Source of the DNA: Vitis vinifera
Lineage: Eukaryota > Streptophyta > Magnoliopsida > Vitales > Vitaceae
DNA: 64,000 bases
Assembly: GCF_030704535.1 (NCBI RefSeq)
Contig: NC_081817.1
Span: forward strand, 3,053,001 to 3,117,000
Reading direction: 5' to 3'
A model generated the notes under the pieces. The model was not told the origin of the DNA, ran no database searches, and saw only the letters and a program-made list of their open reading frames with translations. Within the stretch, counting starts at the first letter, position 1; the number at the start of each line of letters is the position of its first letter. This document shows, piece by piece, positions 35,623 through 47,970 of this stretch. The translations under genes were made by a program, and so were the position numbers.

Positions 35623-36780
35623 TCATAAGAGATGACTGGTGGTAGAAGAATTGAAACCAGAGAGATCATTCCATGTATTGCCGCTCCAGTACTGATCATT
35701 TCCTGGAAGACCCAAAAAATTCCTTGATAAATTCAACCCTTGATTTTCTTCTATCTTCACCGCGGTCATCTGAGTAACTCCAGAATCCAAGGCCTTAGCT
35801 CGAAGATGGCCCGATCCCCCTAGGTAACTCGGTGGCTCAGTACCTTCACCCTCAAATGAATATAACCCAGAAGGTGGCTCCAATCCAGCCAAGAAAGGGA
35901 ACTGCTGCACTTGCTGCAGTCTCCAGTGCTCGGCAAGCCCACCTGATAAAATTGGCCCACCACCACCTGAACAGCTACCAATCGGGAATTCTATATCAGT
36001 TCCGCTGTTACCGCCACCCGATACTGCCACAGGTGGCTGAATTCCACCGAAATTTAAGCCAATGTCCCCGGCCCCGTAGTCAGCAAGGTGATGCAAAGGG
36101 GGCAAAAAGGATAATTGGGGTGGTGGTGGTGGCGGGGGCAAATGGCCTATCATATCAGACGTGCAGCTATTGGAAGGAACTGCACTGGCGGAGCTGGAAC
36201 CACCCTGACGCTCGCCAGTGACTGGAGACTTTGATCTATTGCCTTTGCTTCTCTTATTCCTCCGACAACCTCCCCCTACAGGCACGTTCCTTAGTGCACC
36301 TCCTCTAGTCCAGTAGCGCCGACACGCCTTGCAAAAGTGACGAGGCTGAGAGAGGCTATAATTATTGAAGTAGCAAAACTTAGTATTGGTAGATTCGCAT
36401 CGAGGACATTTCAGTGCCGTCTCCGGCTGTGGCAACTTAGCTAGCCGAGCCCGATCGGCCATTGAACCAGGCCTGATTGTGCCAGTACCGCCACTGCCTC
36501 CTCCGCCAACTGGAGGCAGCGGCGGGGGCGCCTGCTGCGGTGGAAGATGGGGATTGTCATTGCTCCCTCCTGGTTGATGATTTGCTTGCTGTGAAATTAA
36601 AAGGCCAAAGAAGAAAAATCAAATATCTGGTATATTCAACAAGAGATTAAAAAAGGGCAGGAATATTTATCTTTTAATTTGCTTTTTTGGTGAAGAAGCT
36701 AGGCAAAGAAAACTGAAGAAAAACCTCACCTGTTGCCAGTTGGGTGGATCTAGATAAACCGGAACGGATGAGAAAACCAT
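35623..36780 (-). CDS. DOF3.6: Dof zinc-finger transcription factor (DOF3.6/OBP3 type)
   Basis: Two exons on the minus strand (36730-36780 and 35623-36588) encode 338 residues. The 141-base intron has a GTGAGG donor and a TTTCACAG acceptor. Exon 1 encodes [17 protein letters not shown], the conserved start of this Dof subgroup. The Dof domain spans about residues 76-130: CPRC, then [39 protein letters not shown], with the four zinc-binding Cys all present. The preceding motif [19 protein letters not shown] is typical of the OBP3/DOF3.6 branch, so I assign it there rather than to other Dof groups. Dof factors act in the nucleus and bind AAAG sites in promoters; OBP3-type members affect growth and light responses in Arabidopsis. 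A proline/glycine/glutamine-rich N-terminus and a glycine- and serine-rich C-terminus flank the domain. A frame start at residue 60 alone would lose the conserved first exon. No break is seen. Confidence 0.93.
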
Positions 36781-37281
36781 GGTTCTCGATCTTTCTCTTT
36801 TGTAAAGGTTGATGGGTTTTTAGAGATATGGTGGAGAATCACATCAATAAGGGGAGTTGCAGAGAAAGAGAAAGAGAGAAAGAGAAAGAGAGAAAGAGGA
36901 GAGATGGAAAGATAAAGGAGGGGCTGTTTATTTATTTTGTTCTTGTTCTCCCACTCCTCTCTTTTTGTTTTATTAATTTTTAGGGTTTGAAGGAGACTAA
37001 ATTTCTTAACCTGTAAGCTTCTTTTTGATGCCCTTTTAACGATGCCCAGAGATAAAATCAAAAAACAATTTAAGCCACCATGCACAGAGAGAGAGAGAGA
37101 GGACTGAAGAACCCTAAGTGAAAATCAAAATAGAAGTAAAAATCAAAAAGCAAGCCTCTCTAGTGGACGTGTCACTATCGAATGTACCTTTCTTTCCCTG
37201 GTCTGTTTCCGGCATTTTTTCCTTTTTTTTGCATGGAAAATCATGAAATCATTTTTATTTATTTATATATATATATATACT
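36781..37281 (-). promoter_or_regulatory. leader and promoter region of the Dof gene
   Basis: On the minus strand the DNA before the start is rich in C/T (CTTTCTC repeats at about 36857-36900, TCTC repeats at 37085-37103), a common feature of plant leaders. A TATA-rich run lies at 37264-37281. The exact start site cannot be fixed. Confidence 0.4.
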
Positions 37282-38435
37282 TTGGTTGTTGCTTTACGTG
37301 CATCATATATGTAAGGTGGGGTATACATATTGCCCTCTGTGCTTTTCAAAATTACAATTTTACTGCTTTTGAATTGTTTGAATCTTCACCTACTTTGGAG
37401 GACAAAATTGGCTGCCGGTGCCTACAAGCTTACACAGTTACACCCAACTCGACAATGGTGTTTTGCCAGAAGTGTGAAAGGCGATCGAATATCATTGGTA
37501 CTGTTATTAAGCAAATGCAATTACCTTTCCTTATTCAACAAAAGTTTTTTAATTTCTTAATTATAATTAATATCTTTATTTTGAATTAATTAAAGCTTTT
37601 TATCAGGTGAAATTCATGCAGTACTCTTCATGTAGAACAATAATAAAGTAATAATTAGTATTTTCCAAAAAATAAATAAATAAATAAATAAAATAAAATA
37701 CGATAAACCTTTCTGAATCATCATGCTAATAATGCCAAGAGGGCACTTTAGCATCTCCTGCAGATTAAATAGCAAGCTCCCTTTGACAATGAAGGTTTGT
37801 CTCAATGATTTTTCCTTTTTTTTTTTTTCCTTTTAAAGTTCTGCATATTGCCAATATTGAATCCGTACAAAATCCATGCAAGGAAACTCAGAGTAAATCC
37901 AAATTTTAATTTCTTTAACTTAATGCAAACAGATGGTTTCCATATATACATCTAGAGATGTTGAATACCCTTCTTTGTTAAAGGCATTCTTAACTCGGAA
38001 ATCACAAAATTGTCTATGTTATAAGTATTAGAAGCAATCAATCTTCTTACTCATGGGTTTATAGATAGAAAAATGACAAATAGAAAAGTTCAAACTCGAC
38101 CTTTTATGATAAAGAAATCAATTTCTTATATCATGTCTTTGAAAAAAAAAAGTAATTCTAATAATATAATCATTCAAGTGCATATTTGTAATTATTGAAA
38201 TAACAAAGCCCATTTAAGTGGATAATCATATAAATAATTTACAGAACAAACTTTCCTTTTCATTACGGATAATGATCATACATCCTCCTCTATAGAATTG
38301 TACGTTAACAGTCACATAGGTAACTATCAAAACATGGCTAAGGAGAAGAAGAAAAAAGGAAAGAGGTGGGCTGAGCCGCCGGTTGTGGAGTGAAGGGAGT
38401 GGTCGTCATCAGATGCTCACGGTCGGGGGATTCCT

Positions 38436-38502
38436 ACTTTTCCCACGTGCCACGTCAGATCCCACAGGGTCCCACACCAGCCCAACAAGAATATATATAC
38501 TT
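38436..38502 (+). promoter_or_regulatory. promoter-like patch with G-box and TATA, no known gene
   Basis: CCCACGTGCCACGTCAG combines a G-box/ABRE (CACGTG) with a second ACGT core, and AATATATATAC follows about 40 bases later. This spacing resembles abscisic-acid- or light-responsive plant promoters. Downstream to 38800 no coding region with a known motif is seen, so the transcript, if any, could be non-coding or this could be chance. Confidence 0.35.
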
Positions 38503-38818
38503 GGGTCGGTGAAAAAAAGCATGGAATGGTCTCATCCCACATATTTCCAGGGTCCCCACTTGAAACATGAGGCCTACATATTTTGTGTTAGGGTTTTCAA
38601 GAGGACTTTGGGGGTCTTGGATTATGCAATTGGCATCAAATCTTGGTTGAAGATGATGAGATTTTAATCCATGATTCCATGAATGTACCCCCACTGAGGC
38701 AGCGGTCCATGGCGGTTCAAGAGAAAAGCGCGGATATCTGTGATTCGATCTACATTGGCTCTATGCCATTGATAATTTATTTGCAGTGATGATTCTTGAT
38801 TTTGCTAAGTGGGTTTAA

Positions 38819-38848
38819 TTCATGTTCATGTTCATGTTCATGTTCATG
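38819..38848 (+). repeat. (TTCATG)5 hexamer repeat
   Basis: Five perfect TTCATG units. Confidence 0.95.
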
Positions 38849-41724
38849 GTCAATATTGAACACCAACATGGTGTGCACGAGGAACACGGCACGAATTTGA
38901 ATGGTGTTGAGTTCAAACATGATTGTTTTTGGCGTGAGATTCCATTCTTGAAGAGTCATAACTTCAATTTTTTTAGTTAAAAGGCAGGATGAGGAAAAGG
39001 ATTGGTTAGCTGCATTATGAATTTATGGTGCATGGACTGGGGTCCTGGCTATGGCTTCTTTTTATTATTATTATTGTATGATTTTGCCATTACCCATCAT
39101 CCTTTTCGTAGGACCCATCGAAATTGTCGGGTTTGGTGGTTTGAGTGAAATCATCCCCCCAATAAAAAGTGAAAAATACATCAAAACCTCATGTTTCACC
39201 TGCGAACTACTTTGATGCAAAACTCAATTGTTTTGTAGGGATTTTTCTTTCCTTTTGTTTGAATTCTTAATTGTGGCCATGCATTGCATTAATCTTGAAG
39301 GAAATTGGCTGTGTTAAACCACTTTTCCATAGATTATTAAAGCTTGTTTAGGGATGGTAATGGCTCCTCACAGATGTCACCCTAGTGGGACCGATCGATG
39401 ACCAGAGTCACAAACCGTAAAAGACGTCTTCCCGTGTTATAAGTTATAACTAGGTCACAAGTTGGTCTTAGAAAGTGTTTGTTTAAGTGGAACATTCAAT
39501 CAAACGACAAGAGTAGGGCACCCATATCACCGAGTTCAACCCAAACAAGCCAATTTGGTCCCAAATTTCTTCCTAATTGGTGCCGTCAACCTCTACTACA
39601 GCCACTTGTAGAAAGAATGGCCTAGTGTGAATTGTGAGTTAAGCTTAACAACCCCCCAAGTCCAAAAAGTAAATTGAACATGACTTAAGATTTACGACCT
39701 AGGAACTGAGTTCCCACCTCCAACAGTACAATATAAAAACTGTTTCAACATTCTGGTCATTATAGCATGGGAAAGAGTCCAACCTCGAATTCTTCTAGTT
39801 ATATTTATGGATATTTGTTAAAATTTTCACTGATAAGGCTGAAAAGAAAGCAAAGTTCAGGCTGCTGTCTCAACCTTCCGTTGGCAAAGAAGACTGTGGT
39901 CCAAACACCAAGTACAACAATCTAGATAGCCCCTTTGTTATGGGTCTCCTATTTTAGCCTCAGTTGCTAGCTAGCTTCTTCCTCAAAGAAGACCAAGTTG
40001 CTTTCACTTGTAGATTGTACACAGCTCAAACTTTACATCACTGTTGCTGCTATCCCACCTCACTGCTATCTTTCTATATAACCTTCTGTTTTTTTCCCAC
40101 TCCATATAGCATATATATTATGATTCCAAATCTTACAAGCTTAAACGTAACCCAATTTCAGGTCATGGGAACCCAAATCGAGCTTAAACTTTTTAGGAAA
40201 ATTGATTGTATAGAAGCACATGACTCGATTTCGGCTTTCAACATGCTGTGAATTAACTCAAAACAATGAATTATGGTAGGCTTAGGAAGTGTGTTACAGA
40301 AGATTAATGGCATAGGCAAAGTGAAATAGGGTGCAGGATCTCATGTCTTTCAGGCTGCCCACCTGACCATCAGCCATGTGCTCTGAAAAGCTACGGCATT
40401 GGATAATGCACTGGCTTTGCTTTATATATCCACTGTTCACAGTGTCAAGCCATTTTTTCATTCTAAGTTCAATTATTGATTAGGGGTTTGATCTCAACTC
40501 CATTAATCACGGAAGCCCAATATTCAGCACCACAGTTCTTCTTAATATTAGTCCTCCAACAATGCCTTTGGCATCGCAGCATAGTCAAATTGTCGTGAAA
40601 TGTGGAAGTTAATTCTTGATTTTACACTACTATTGGCATGTAACTCACTAGAGAGGATCCCAAAAAGAGAACTATTAAATATTCCTCTTCAAATACTTCT
40701 CTCCCTTTGAAATTCCTTTTCTCCCCTTGCTGAAAATTGCACTATTTCCCACACGCCTTTGGATAGAGTACGAAGTATTTCTTAGCCCATGGAAAAACTA
40801 ACTGAGTGCCACTTTTTTGCTTGGTCCCGCGTTTTCCCTTTGCTTAAAAGTGGAACTTATGTCCATATCATTTAGTGTCCATAACATGCCTTAATACGAG
40901 TGAACACCAACACATTCAGATCTCCTTTTTTCGTGTCACTGAGTAGAATTCCGTCCCCATGGTTATCTGTTGAGTCAGTCTGTCCTGACCCATGGAGGCC
41001 CTCTCGTTCCCCACTCAGCTGATTACCGACTAGACATGCCGCGTTTCCATTTTTTCAGTGCGAATCCTAAAGGTAATTAGTTTGATAAGTGCTTATATTG
41101 TTCATTGTCATACACAGTGATTTAGCATCCAATAATTGGCTCTTCGAAAAAGAGAATTTCACCAACTGATGTCACTAGCTAGCCAAGATTCTAGCAACCT
41201 AGTACATATCCTATACATATATATTAGGGTTTTAAATTGACTCTTTAGGCAGAAATTAAATTAATGTTTTTCAACTATGTCCACTTTCTACTTTTAGGGT
41301 ACATGCATCTTCATGCATTGATTGAACCATGGCTGTCTTGATCCAAACCATGAGCTGGGATTGAACCATCTATGTCCTCTTCTAGCCCTAACTTGGCCGC
41401 AAATCGTGGGGGTTCCATGCAATGAATATATACAAACATAAGAGTTGTGATCCATGGCAGGCAAATGAAAAAGTGTAAGTTAATTTTTGAAGGAGATGGG
41501 TTCGTGCATGCAACTAGGGTAAGATGGATGAAAAGATCAGAAGAAGAATTAGAAATTCAGAAAACTAAGGTTGGTGGTGTCGGAATCTAATTCCCTATCT
41601 AATCAGAATATATATCTTTAACTCATTTTCATGTAAAAAGCAACTCTTCTTCTTCACATACATAGTTGGAAAGGGAAGCTTACCCACTGCCAGCTTTTTT
41701 CCTCTCATTATTTCTTCTTCAATT

Positions 41725-41725
<1 letters not shown>

Positions 41726-41761
<36 letters not shown>
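41726..41761 (+). repeat. (CT)n microsatellite
   Basis: About eighteen CT units without interruption. Confidence 0.95.
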
Positions 41762-41763
<2 letters not shown>

Positions 41764-43779
41764 TTCCCATCCTCACGTGCCACCATGAAAAAACTATGTA
41801 ATCAATTTACATGCTGACAAACCCCATCCTTCATAGTGCTCACGTGAACATCATCATCTTTGCGAAGATGCTTCTATGCCAGATTCCAACATGGTTTTCT
41901 TTTCGTTTTTTTAATTAAAATTTGTTCATTATCCCATTGATTTGGTGAATGGATTAGGGTTTTTTTATTATTATTCTTTTAAGACAAAGATGGTTGATGA
42001 AGCTCGTGGTACTTTCACTTAATCATGGATCTATGTATGCTTTGTCTTGATCTATAATTTTCCTTTTCCTTTTTTTTTTTTGGTTCTATCATCAATCAAC
42101 TATACATGGTGCCACATAAAATCTTACAAATTCTATAAAATACATATGGAAAAAAAATGATAAATGTGTATGTGGTATAAAGAAAATAAAATTTTCAGGG
42201 CCTTCGTCCAATTTTATTGAGACATTTGAGAAAATTTTCATAATCATCAACCATTTTATATTATCATCGTCATCAAGTTATGGGAGCAAAATTTAAATTA
42301 TATATATATATTTTATTTATACTAGATAATTTTTGTGTAAAAAATTCTACATTTTATATAAAACTTTCAATTTTTTAAAAACAAAAAATAGAAAATAATA
42401 TTGATATGTCTATCATTCAATAATTTATTGCAAAATAGGAAATAATAATGATTGCCTAACATTCAAATATTTATTTGAAAATCAAACTTAATAATTTTCT
42501 TTTGTGCTTGATCCATGGAATTCATAGGTCCAGACCAGTCGTGCGATCCACATCCATGGTCGATCCAGAGCTATTGTCAGCCCAAATAGGGTGGTTCAAG
42601 CCCATCTTGAAATAGGCTTCTTTTGCAAGCGGACCGTTACACTCCTAACCCAAACTTGTATTGCCTCATTAATGGGCCCAAGCTATATGAGACCCAGTGG
42701 GCTCACCTTTCACTGTAAAATTTTAAACTTTGCCGGACATGCTCAGTCCATATTCTAGGCTTTGATTCAAGTTGTAAACGTGTCACTGAATGTGAAAGGG
42801 TTACGGGCCGGGCATTTGGTTTCGGTTGCTAAATTTTGATCGGGCTCGGCCCAAGAACTTGTTTAATTCAATACAATGTAGCCCATGGCCCAGCCCATTT
42901 GGATGCTCCCTCGCCTTCAGAATGCTGAGAGCCTGAGAAGTCAAATTTTGACTGGGCTCAGCCTGAGAACTAATCAAATTCAATTGAAATAATCGGGCCC
43001 TCTCTCAAGCACAAGCCCCAGCCCGTGCTCGTTGGGAGGACCACAACCCCAAGTCAATATGACTAGTGGTTGGAGCATGGATGAGTTTTACAAAATAAAA
43101 TATCTGAAAATCTATTATAAGATTGCAAAAAATAAATAAATAAATAAAAATAAAATATTACGATGAATTATGAAATTAATATAAACATATTTATATAAAA
43201 TGAAAATATGAATATAATTATGAATTAAGGTTTTTACTTATATTTATAATAAAGATTTGATCCATTTTTTCTCTACATATTTAACTTTATCCATCTTATT
43301 TTACTAATTCATATTGTTAAAGAGTGATTAACCAGTTTGTTGAAGTTAGTGTAGTTTCCTATCAGGTATGTTGAGTTGTATAGAATCCCGGTGTCATAAT
43401 ATGATTGGCTTACTTTAAATTTTGTAAGAAAGGTTGTTAAGCCACTTATTAAAAATATGTTGTTTGTTCAAATGAATTAACTAATTTATTCAATACTCAA
43501 TTCAAATTAAATCTTCTTTTTAGTCTCAATTTCTTTATTTTTCTAAGTTGGTAGTAGAGTTTGGTTTGCCATTAGTGGAAGATTCTTTGATCCCCACCTC
43601 ACACAGAGGTTCATCCTTTTCTTAATGATTCACTTTAGTTTATATCATACGATGTTCTGTTGGGAACTCTGGATTAGTTCTTTCTTTGGCCTTAGATAAT
43701 ATAGGGTGCATGTTTTCTATCATAGGCATCTTGAAATCTATTGAAGCAAAATAATAGATTTATAAAATGCAGATGTCAT

Positions 43780-45060
43780 ACCTTTTGAAAAACCGAAAGT
43801 CCAATAAGGAACACCTAGAAAGAGGGTGAATTGGTGATTTTAAAAAATTCAATAAAGATTTATATATTATACTCAATTCTTTTACCCTATGAGATGTTAG
43901 AGATAATCAACTCTTTGAATTATGAACAATTCAAATAAAATATCAAATATAAAAATATAGACAATGAGTCACATGATTTTTTACATAAAAAACTCTCATA
44001 CTAACTGTGGAGATAAAAAAAACCATAAGGTCTAAAACCTATTAATCTAAATCCATTATACAAATCAAGTTACATAGATTTATCTTGTCACTTTACACTA
44101 AATACTTACTCTCTAGTATTTATAACTTGATTCACATCCACAACGCAGCAACCTTCAATTGCTCCAGCGGATCACTTCAATCTCGCCAAAGGGATAAAGG
44201 TCTTCAATCTAAGTTTTAAAGATCTAATCTTTGAATGAAATATTAGGAATAGTGTGGCACTTTAAGCTTTCTCACTAGGAGACTCTTTCTAAAGAAAATA
44301 AGGTCTCTAAACAATCTCTATACAATCTCTATAATCCTCAAGGGGTTAATAGGAAGGTATTTATAGGTAAAAGTTTGAAGAGTCTCAGTTTTGGAAGGTT
44401 TTTCAATTAAAATTGTGTGAAAAACTTGGCAAAATCAACATGACCACTCGAACCAACTTACCCACGCTTTAGTGCCTCAGACACTTTAGTGATATGGCTT
44501 GCTTGAGCGATCCTAAGCACTCGAAAGTCAACATTCCACTAAAGAAAGTCAACTACATTTCAGTATCCTATGAAACTATAATGAGTTAAAACTCGAGTTC
44601 ATAACCTACTATTCATTGCATGCAAACTCTCCATGAATTGGTATCCATAATCAAAATAGAGTAGTGTTATCAATCCATCAAGATTACTTCTTCAATCTTT
44701 ATGTTAAAGATCCTCTTATCAAGATTCACTGTGGGTCATGTCTAATGTGTTACCATACACACTAGTACACTCACCATGAGAAACTCATCTCAATGGCCAA
44801 AATAAGTCATTCTCTAATTATGAGATAGTGTACTACAATCTCCACTAAATTGCTTAAATTTATAAACTAACTATGAACAACTTATCATTTCGCAAGGAAC
44901 TTATGACTTATATCTTTTATGCAACACCTAATGTACCTAAGTCATGTATAATACAAGTGATATGAATTTGAATACTCAAATCAAAATCAACGCAAATGAT
45001 GGATAGATAAGCGGAAGCTCAAGTCTAATTTTGTCACATTATGTCTTGCTTTTAAGAACT
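43780..45060 (-). mobile_element. LTR-type repeat DNA nested in the Copia fossil
   Basis: The left end contains CACCTAGAAAGAGGGTGAAT, a word often seen at the edge of plant LTR-type repeats. The right part (44690-44970), read on the minus strand, aligns with 45862-46130 on the + strand, for example through AAGTCATAAGTTCCTTGC. It is probably an insertion, or two, inside the Copia copy. Borders are uncertain. Confidence 0.4.
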
Positions 45061-45751
45061 TTATCACAACACAATCAAACTTAGTCTTTGGTGTCTTTAC
45101 ATCTAGGAAAGCAAACTATTGATTGTAAATGAGTTTTAAAATTGAAAAAGAATTCAAACAAAACAATACAAAAGTATAAGGCTCGATTGATAACAAAAGG
45201 TTTTATTAAGTAGCATGTTTTGATTTTAATGGCACTTTTAGTCCTATGATTAAACCAATAACAATTAAAGTTGTTCTTATAATAGCTTTGTCTAGAGGGT
45301 AACAAGAGTATCAATTAGATATTAATAATGCATTCTTGATTGATGTGTTTCAAGAGGAGGCATTTATGTAGCAACTATTTGTCTTAGTCGATGTTAAACA
45401 GTCTCATTTTATTTGCAAGCTTCATAAAGCATTGTATATACTAAAGAAAGTTCATTGGGTTTAGTTTGGGAAGTTTGCAGTAGCCTTGTATGCCCTTGGT
45501 TTTGCTTGTGTTAAGTTAGATCAATCATTGTTTATACATACTACATCAATCATTGTCTCAATATATATAGATGATATAGCAATAACTAGAAGCGATGCCC
45601 AATCATTTCAATTCTAAGAATAAGCTTTGCATAAGGAATTTACTCAAAAATATTTAGGAGCTAGATGTCAATTACTTTTTGGCAATACAAGTGAAGAAAA
45701 TTATAAGCAACATTTATTTATCTCAAATAAAGTGTATCATAAATGTTGGAA

Positions 45752-46555
45752 TAGAGCTCTTAAAAGTATGACATGATGTAATAATAAATGAATTTTATTA
45801 ATATTTATATTATGATTTTGGTTTTACTTTCATTTCTCATTTATACATTATGTATGATGAGCATTCAAGTTTGCATCACTTACATCATATATAACTTAGA
45901 TGCATTAAGAGTTACATAAAAAATTCAAGTCATAAGTTCCTTGCAAGTAAATAAGATGTTTATAACCAATTCATAGACTCAAGCAATCCATTTAAGGTTA
46001 TAATATGCAACCTCCTAATTGAATGGATAACTTGTCTTGGTTATTGAGATGGGGTTTTCGTGGTAAGTATACTAATATATATGGTTACACATTGAACAAA
46101 ACCTGTAATGAGTCATGAAATTGGTTATCGGGTATTCATGACCCTTACTAAGCTACTATACTATATGAACTTTCAATCTTAAGAAAATATTGAGCTAATG
46201 CTAAGGTCTTTAATCCTTTTTACCTATAGGTGAGACCCTAAAGTGGTCATATATTCCCTATGAATTAGGTCATTGTTGATTAAGGTAGGTGACAATAGTA
46301 TTCTGAAAATGGGGACCATGATATCTCATAGATTTGAGACAATGTATACCCATGAGTAATTCTAATGATATGTGATCATGAAATTTGTTGTAGTAGTAAT
46401 TCTTTTAGTGAAATTTGATATATACTCTTAGAAATACATAATAGAAAGATCTAAGACTTAAGGATGACAAAGGTAATCTTGAAAGGATAATAACATATAC
46501 CTTGTTAAATTATAAACACTAGTTTATGAGGAGCTTGCATTCAAGCATTAACAAG
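45752..46555 (+). mobile_element. insertion inside the Copia pol region
   Basis: Copia pol words stop near 45750 and resume near 46560. The roughly 800 bases between start TGTTGGAATAGAGCTC. Part of it (45862-46130) is the inverted counterpart of 44690-44970. It has no coding capacity, so it is likely a solo long terminal repeat or a non-autonomous LTR element. The right edge is approximate. Confidence 0.5.
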
Positions 46556-47261
46556 TCACCAACCTGAGCTTTGTATCTCGGTTTAATATCATATGTCAAG
46601 CCTTCTACACCAATGAGAAGTTATCTTCAATTTTATGAGTTTAGTAGTGATCTCATTACAAGTCTCAAGTCAATTGTTGATGCATTGCAGTATGTAGTAG
46701 TGACTTGGTATGAAATCTCTTACAGTGTAAATAAGGTTTGTCAAATTTATGTATAATCCTTTATGAGCTCACTAAAAGGATGTCAAACATATATTGATGT
46801 TACCTGAGGGGTACAATAAATATATGATTGGCACTTCATAATATCAACTAATCTTGAATTGGTAAGTTTTGTGATGTTAACTGAGGCTCAAACTCTAATG
46901 ACAAACACTCAACGTATGGTTTTTATATCTATTTGAAATCCAACTTGATAACTTGGGATTCAAAGAAACAACATATTATTTCAAGATCAAGCACAAAGAG
47001 TATAGGAGCTTGGCTAATTTAGTGGCAAAGGTTACTTGGATTTAATCACTACTTGATGAGCATGGAGTTTTCATACCAAGACCATCGATAATTTGGTAAG
47101 ATAATCTTCATACAATCATACTTGCTACTAATCATGTTTTACATGTCATAATTAAACACATCAAACTAGATTTGTATTACAAAAACAAGTTGGTGTTAGA
47201 CATGTACCACCTTTAGACCAAATGCCAAATATTTTAATTAAAGTTATTTCAAGTATTAAGG

Positions 47262-47565
47262 TTATGTTTGGTTCCAAGAAATTACTAAGAAATGAAAAAA
47301 AAATACTAAGAAAAATGATTTTCTCATATTTAGTTTCAATATGGAAAATAAGAAAGAAAATAAAATATAATTAAAATTAGTTAGAGATGTATACATTTTT
47401 GAATTATTTAATCTTTACAAATGAAAAATAAGTTAAATGAGTTTGAATGAGCATATAAAATTATTTATTTATTTATTTATTTCAATTTTTCTACTTTTTC
47501 ATTTTATTTTCTTTTTCTGACATTTTCCCTCATGTTTTCTAGGACCAAACATAATATAAGTTTTA
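47262..47565 (+). mobile_element. MITE, hAT-like, copy 1
   Basis: The left end is TTATGTTTGGTTCCAAGAAA. The right end on the minus strand is TTATGTTTGGTCCTAGAAAA. These are near-perfect inverted repeats. The interior (AATCTTTACAAATGAAAAATA, GAGCATATAAAATTATTTAT and others) is shared with copy 2. It lies between the RNase H region and the right repeat of the old Copia copy. Confidence 0.7.
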
Positions 47566-47710
47566 GAATTTGAGAAACAAACTCAAAATAGAAATCTTTC
47601 TCCTAAGTTTAAAAGGAAATGTTAGAGAATATTAGAGAATGGTTGGTGAGTTAATTGAAGTTAGTCAATATTCAATTAGGTGTGTGGAGTTGTGTAGAAT
47701 CCATTTTTTT

Positions 47711-47970
47711 TTTCGATATTTGGTTATAGGACCTACACACACGATTTTCTCAAATTAGAAAATTAATTGATTTAAAATTAATTAAAAAAAATTGCATTTT
47801 TAAATTGTTTAATCTTTATACTAAAGAAGAAAACAAAGTGAAATGAGTTCAAAAAAGCATGTAAAAATTATTTATTCACTTAAAATCTAGTTTTTTTTTT
47901 TTTTTTCTTTTCTTCCATTTCCAACTTTTAATATTTCCCCACTAATTTTTCAAAACCAAACATAGGGTTT
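47711..47970 (+). mobile_element. MITE, hAT-like, copy 2
   Basis: The right end on the minus strand reads CCTATGTTTGGTTTTGAAAA. The interior repeats the order of copy 1 (AATTGTTTAATCTTTATACT, GTGAAATGAGTTC, AAGCATGTAAAAATTATTTA). It appears to have landed inside the right long repeat of the Copia fossil. The left end is more diverged. Confidence 0.6.

Larger units (their letters stand above)
37282..43314. other. intergenic DNA between the Dof gene and a repeat stack
   Basis: No coding gene is supported. Contents noted separately: a promoter-like patch at 38436-38502, a (TTCATG)5 repeat and a (CT)n repeat. From 42535 to 43030 the DNA is unusually rich in GCCCA/TGGGC words. Confidence 0.5.
43315..47710 (+). 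mobile_element. old Copia retrotransposon with nested insertions
   Basis: The left repeat begins TGTTAAAGAGTGATTAACC at 43315 and runs to about 43550, followed by a diverged Met-tRNA primer site (TTGGTAGTAGAG). A reverse-transcriptase region (about 45170-45750) and further pol DNA including RNase H (about 46560-47250) are recognisable by Copia words such as QLDINNAFL and SVNKVCQ. A purine run precedes the right repeat at 47623 (TGTTAGAGAATATTAG), which shares its order of words with the left one (GTTGAAGTTAG, GAGTTGTGTAGAATCC). Gag, protease and integrase are not seen. It is heavily broken, with well over ten interruptions plus large insertions, and is probably old. Confidence 0.65.

Noticed and set aside
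35832-36221. A 129-residue + strand frame inside the Dof gene
   Set aside because: It is antisense to the real coding exon and has no family motif; it is a shadow of biased codon use.
37182-37589. A 135-residue + strand frame upstream of the Dof gene
   Set aside because: Hydrophobic because of T-rich DNA, no family motif, overlaps the Dof promoter region.
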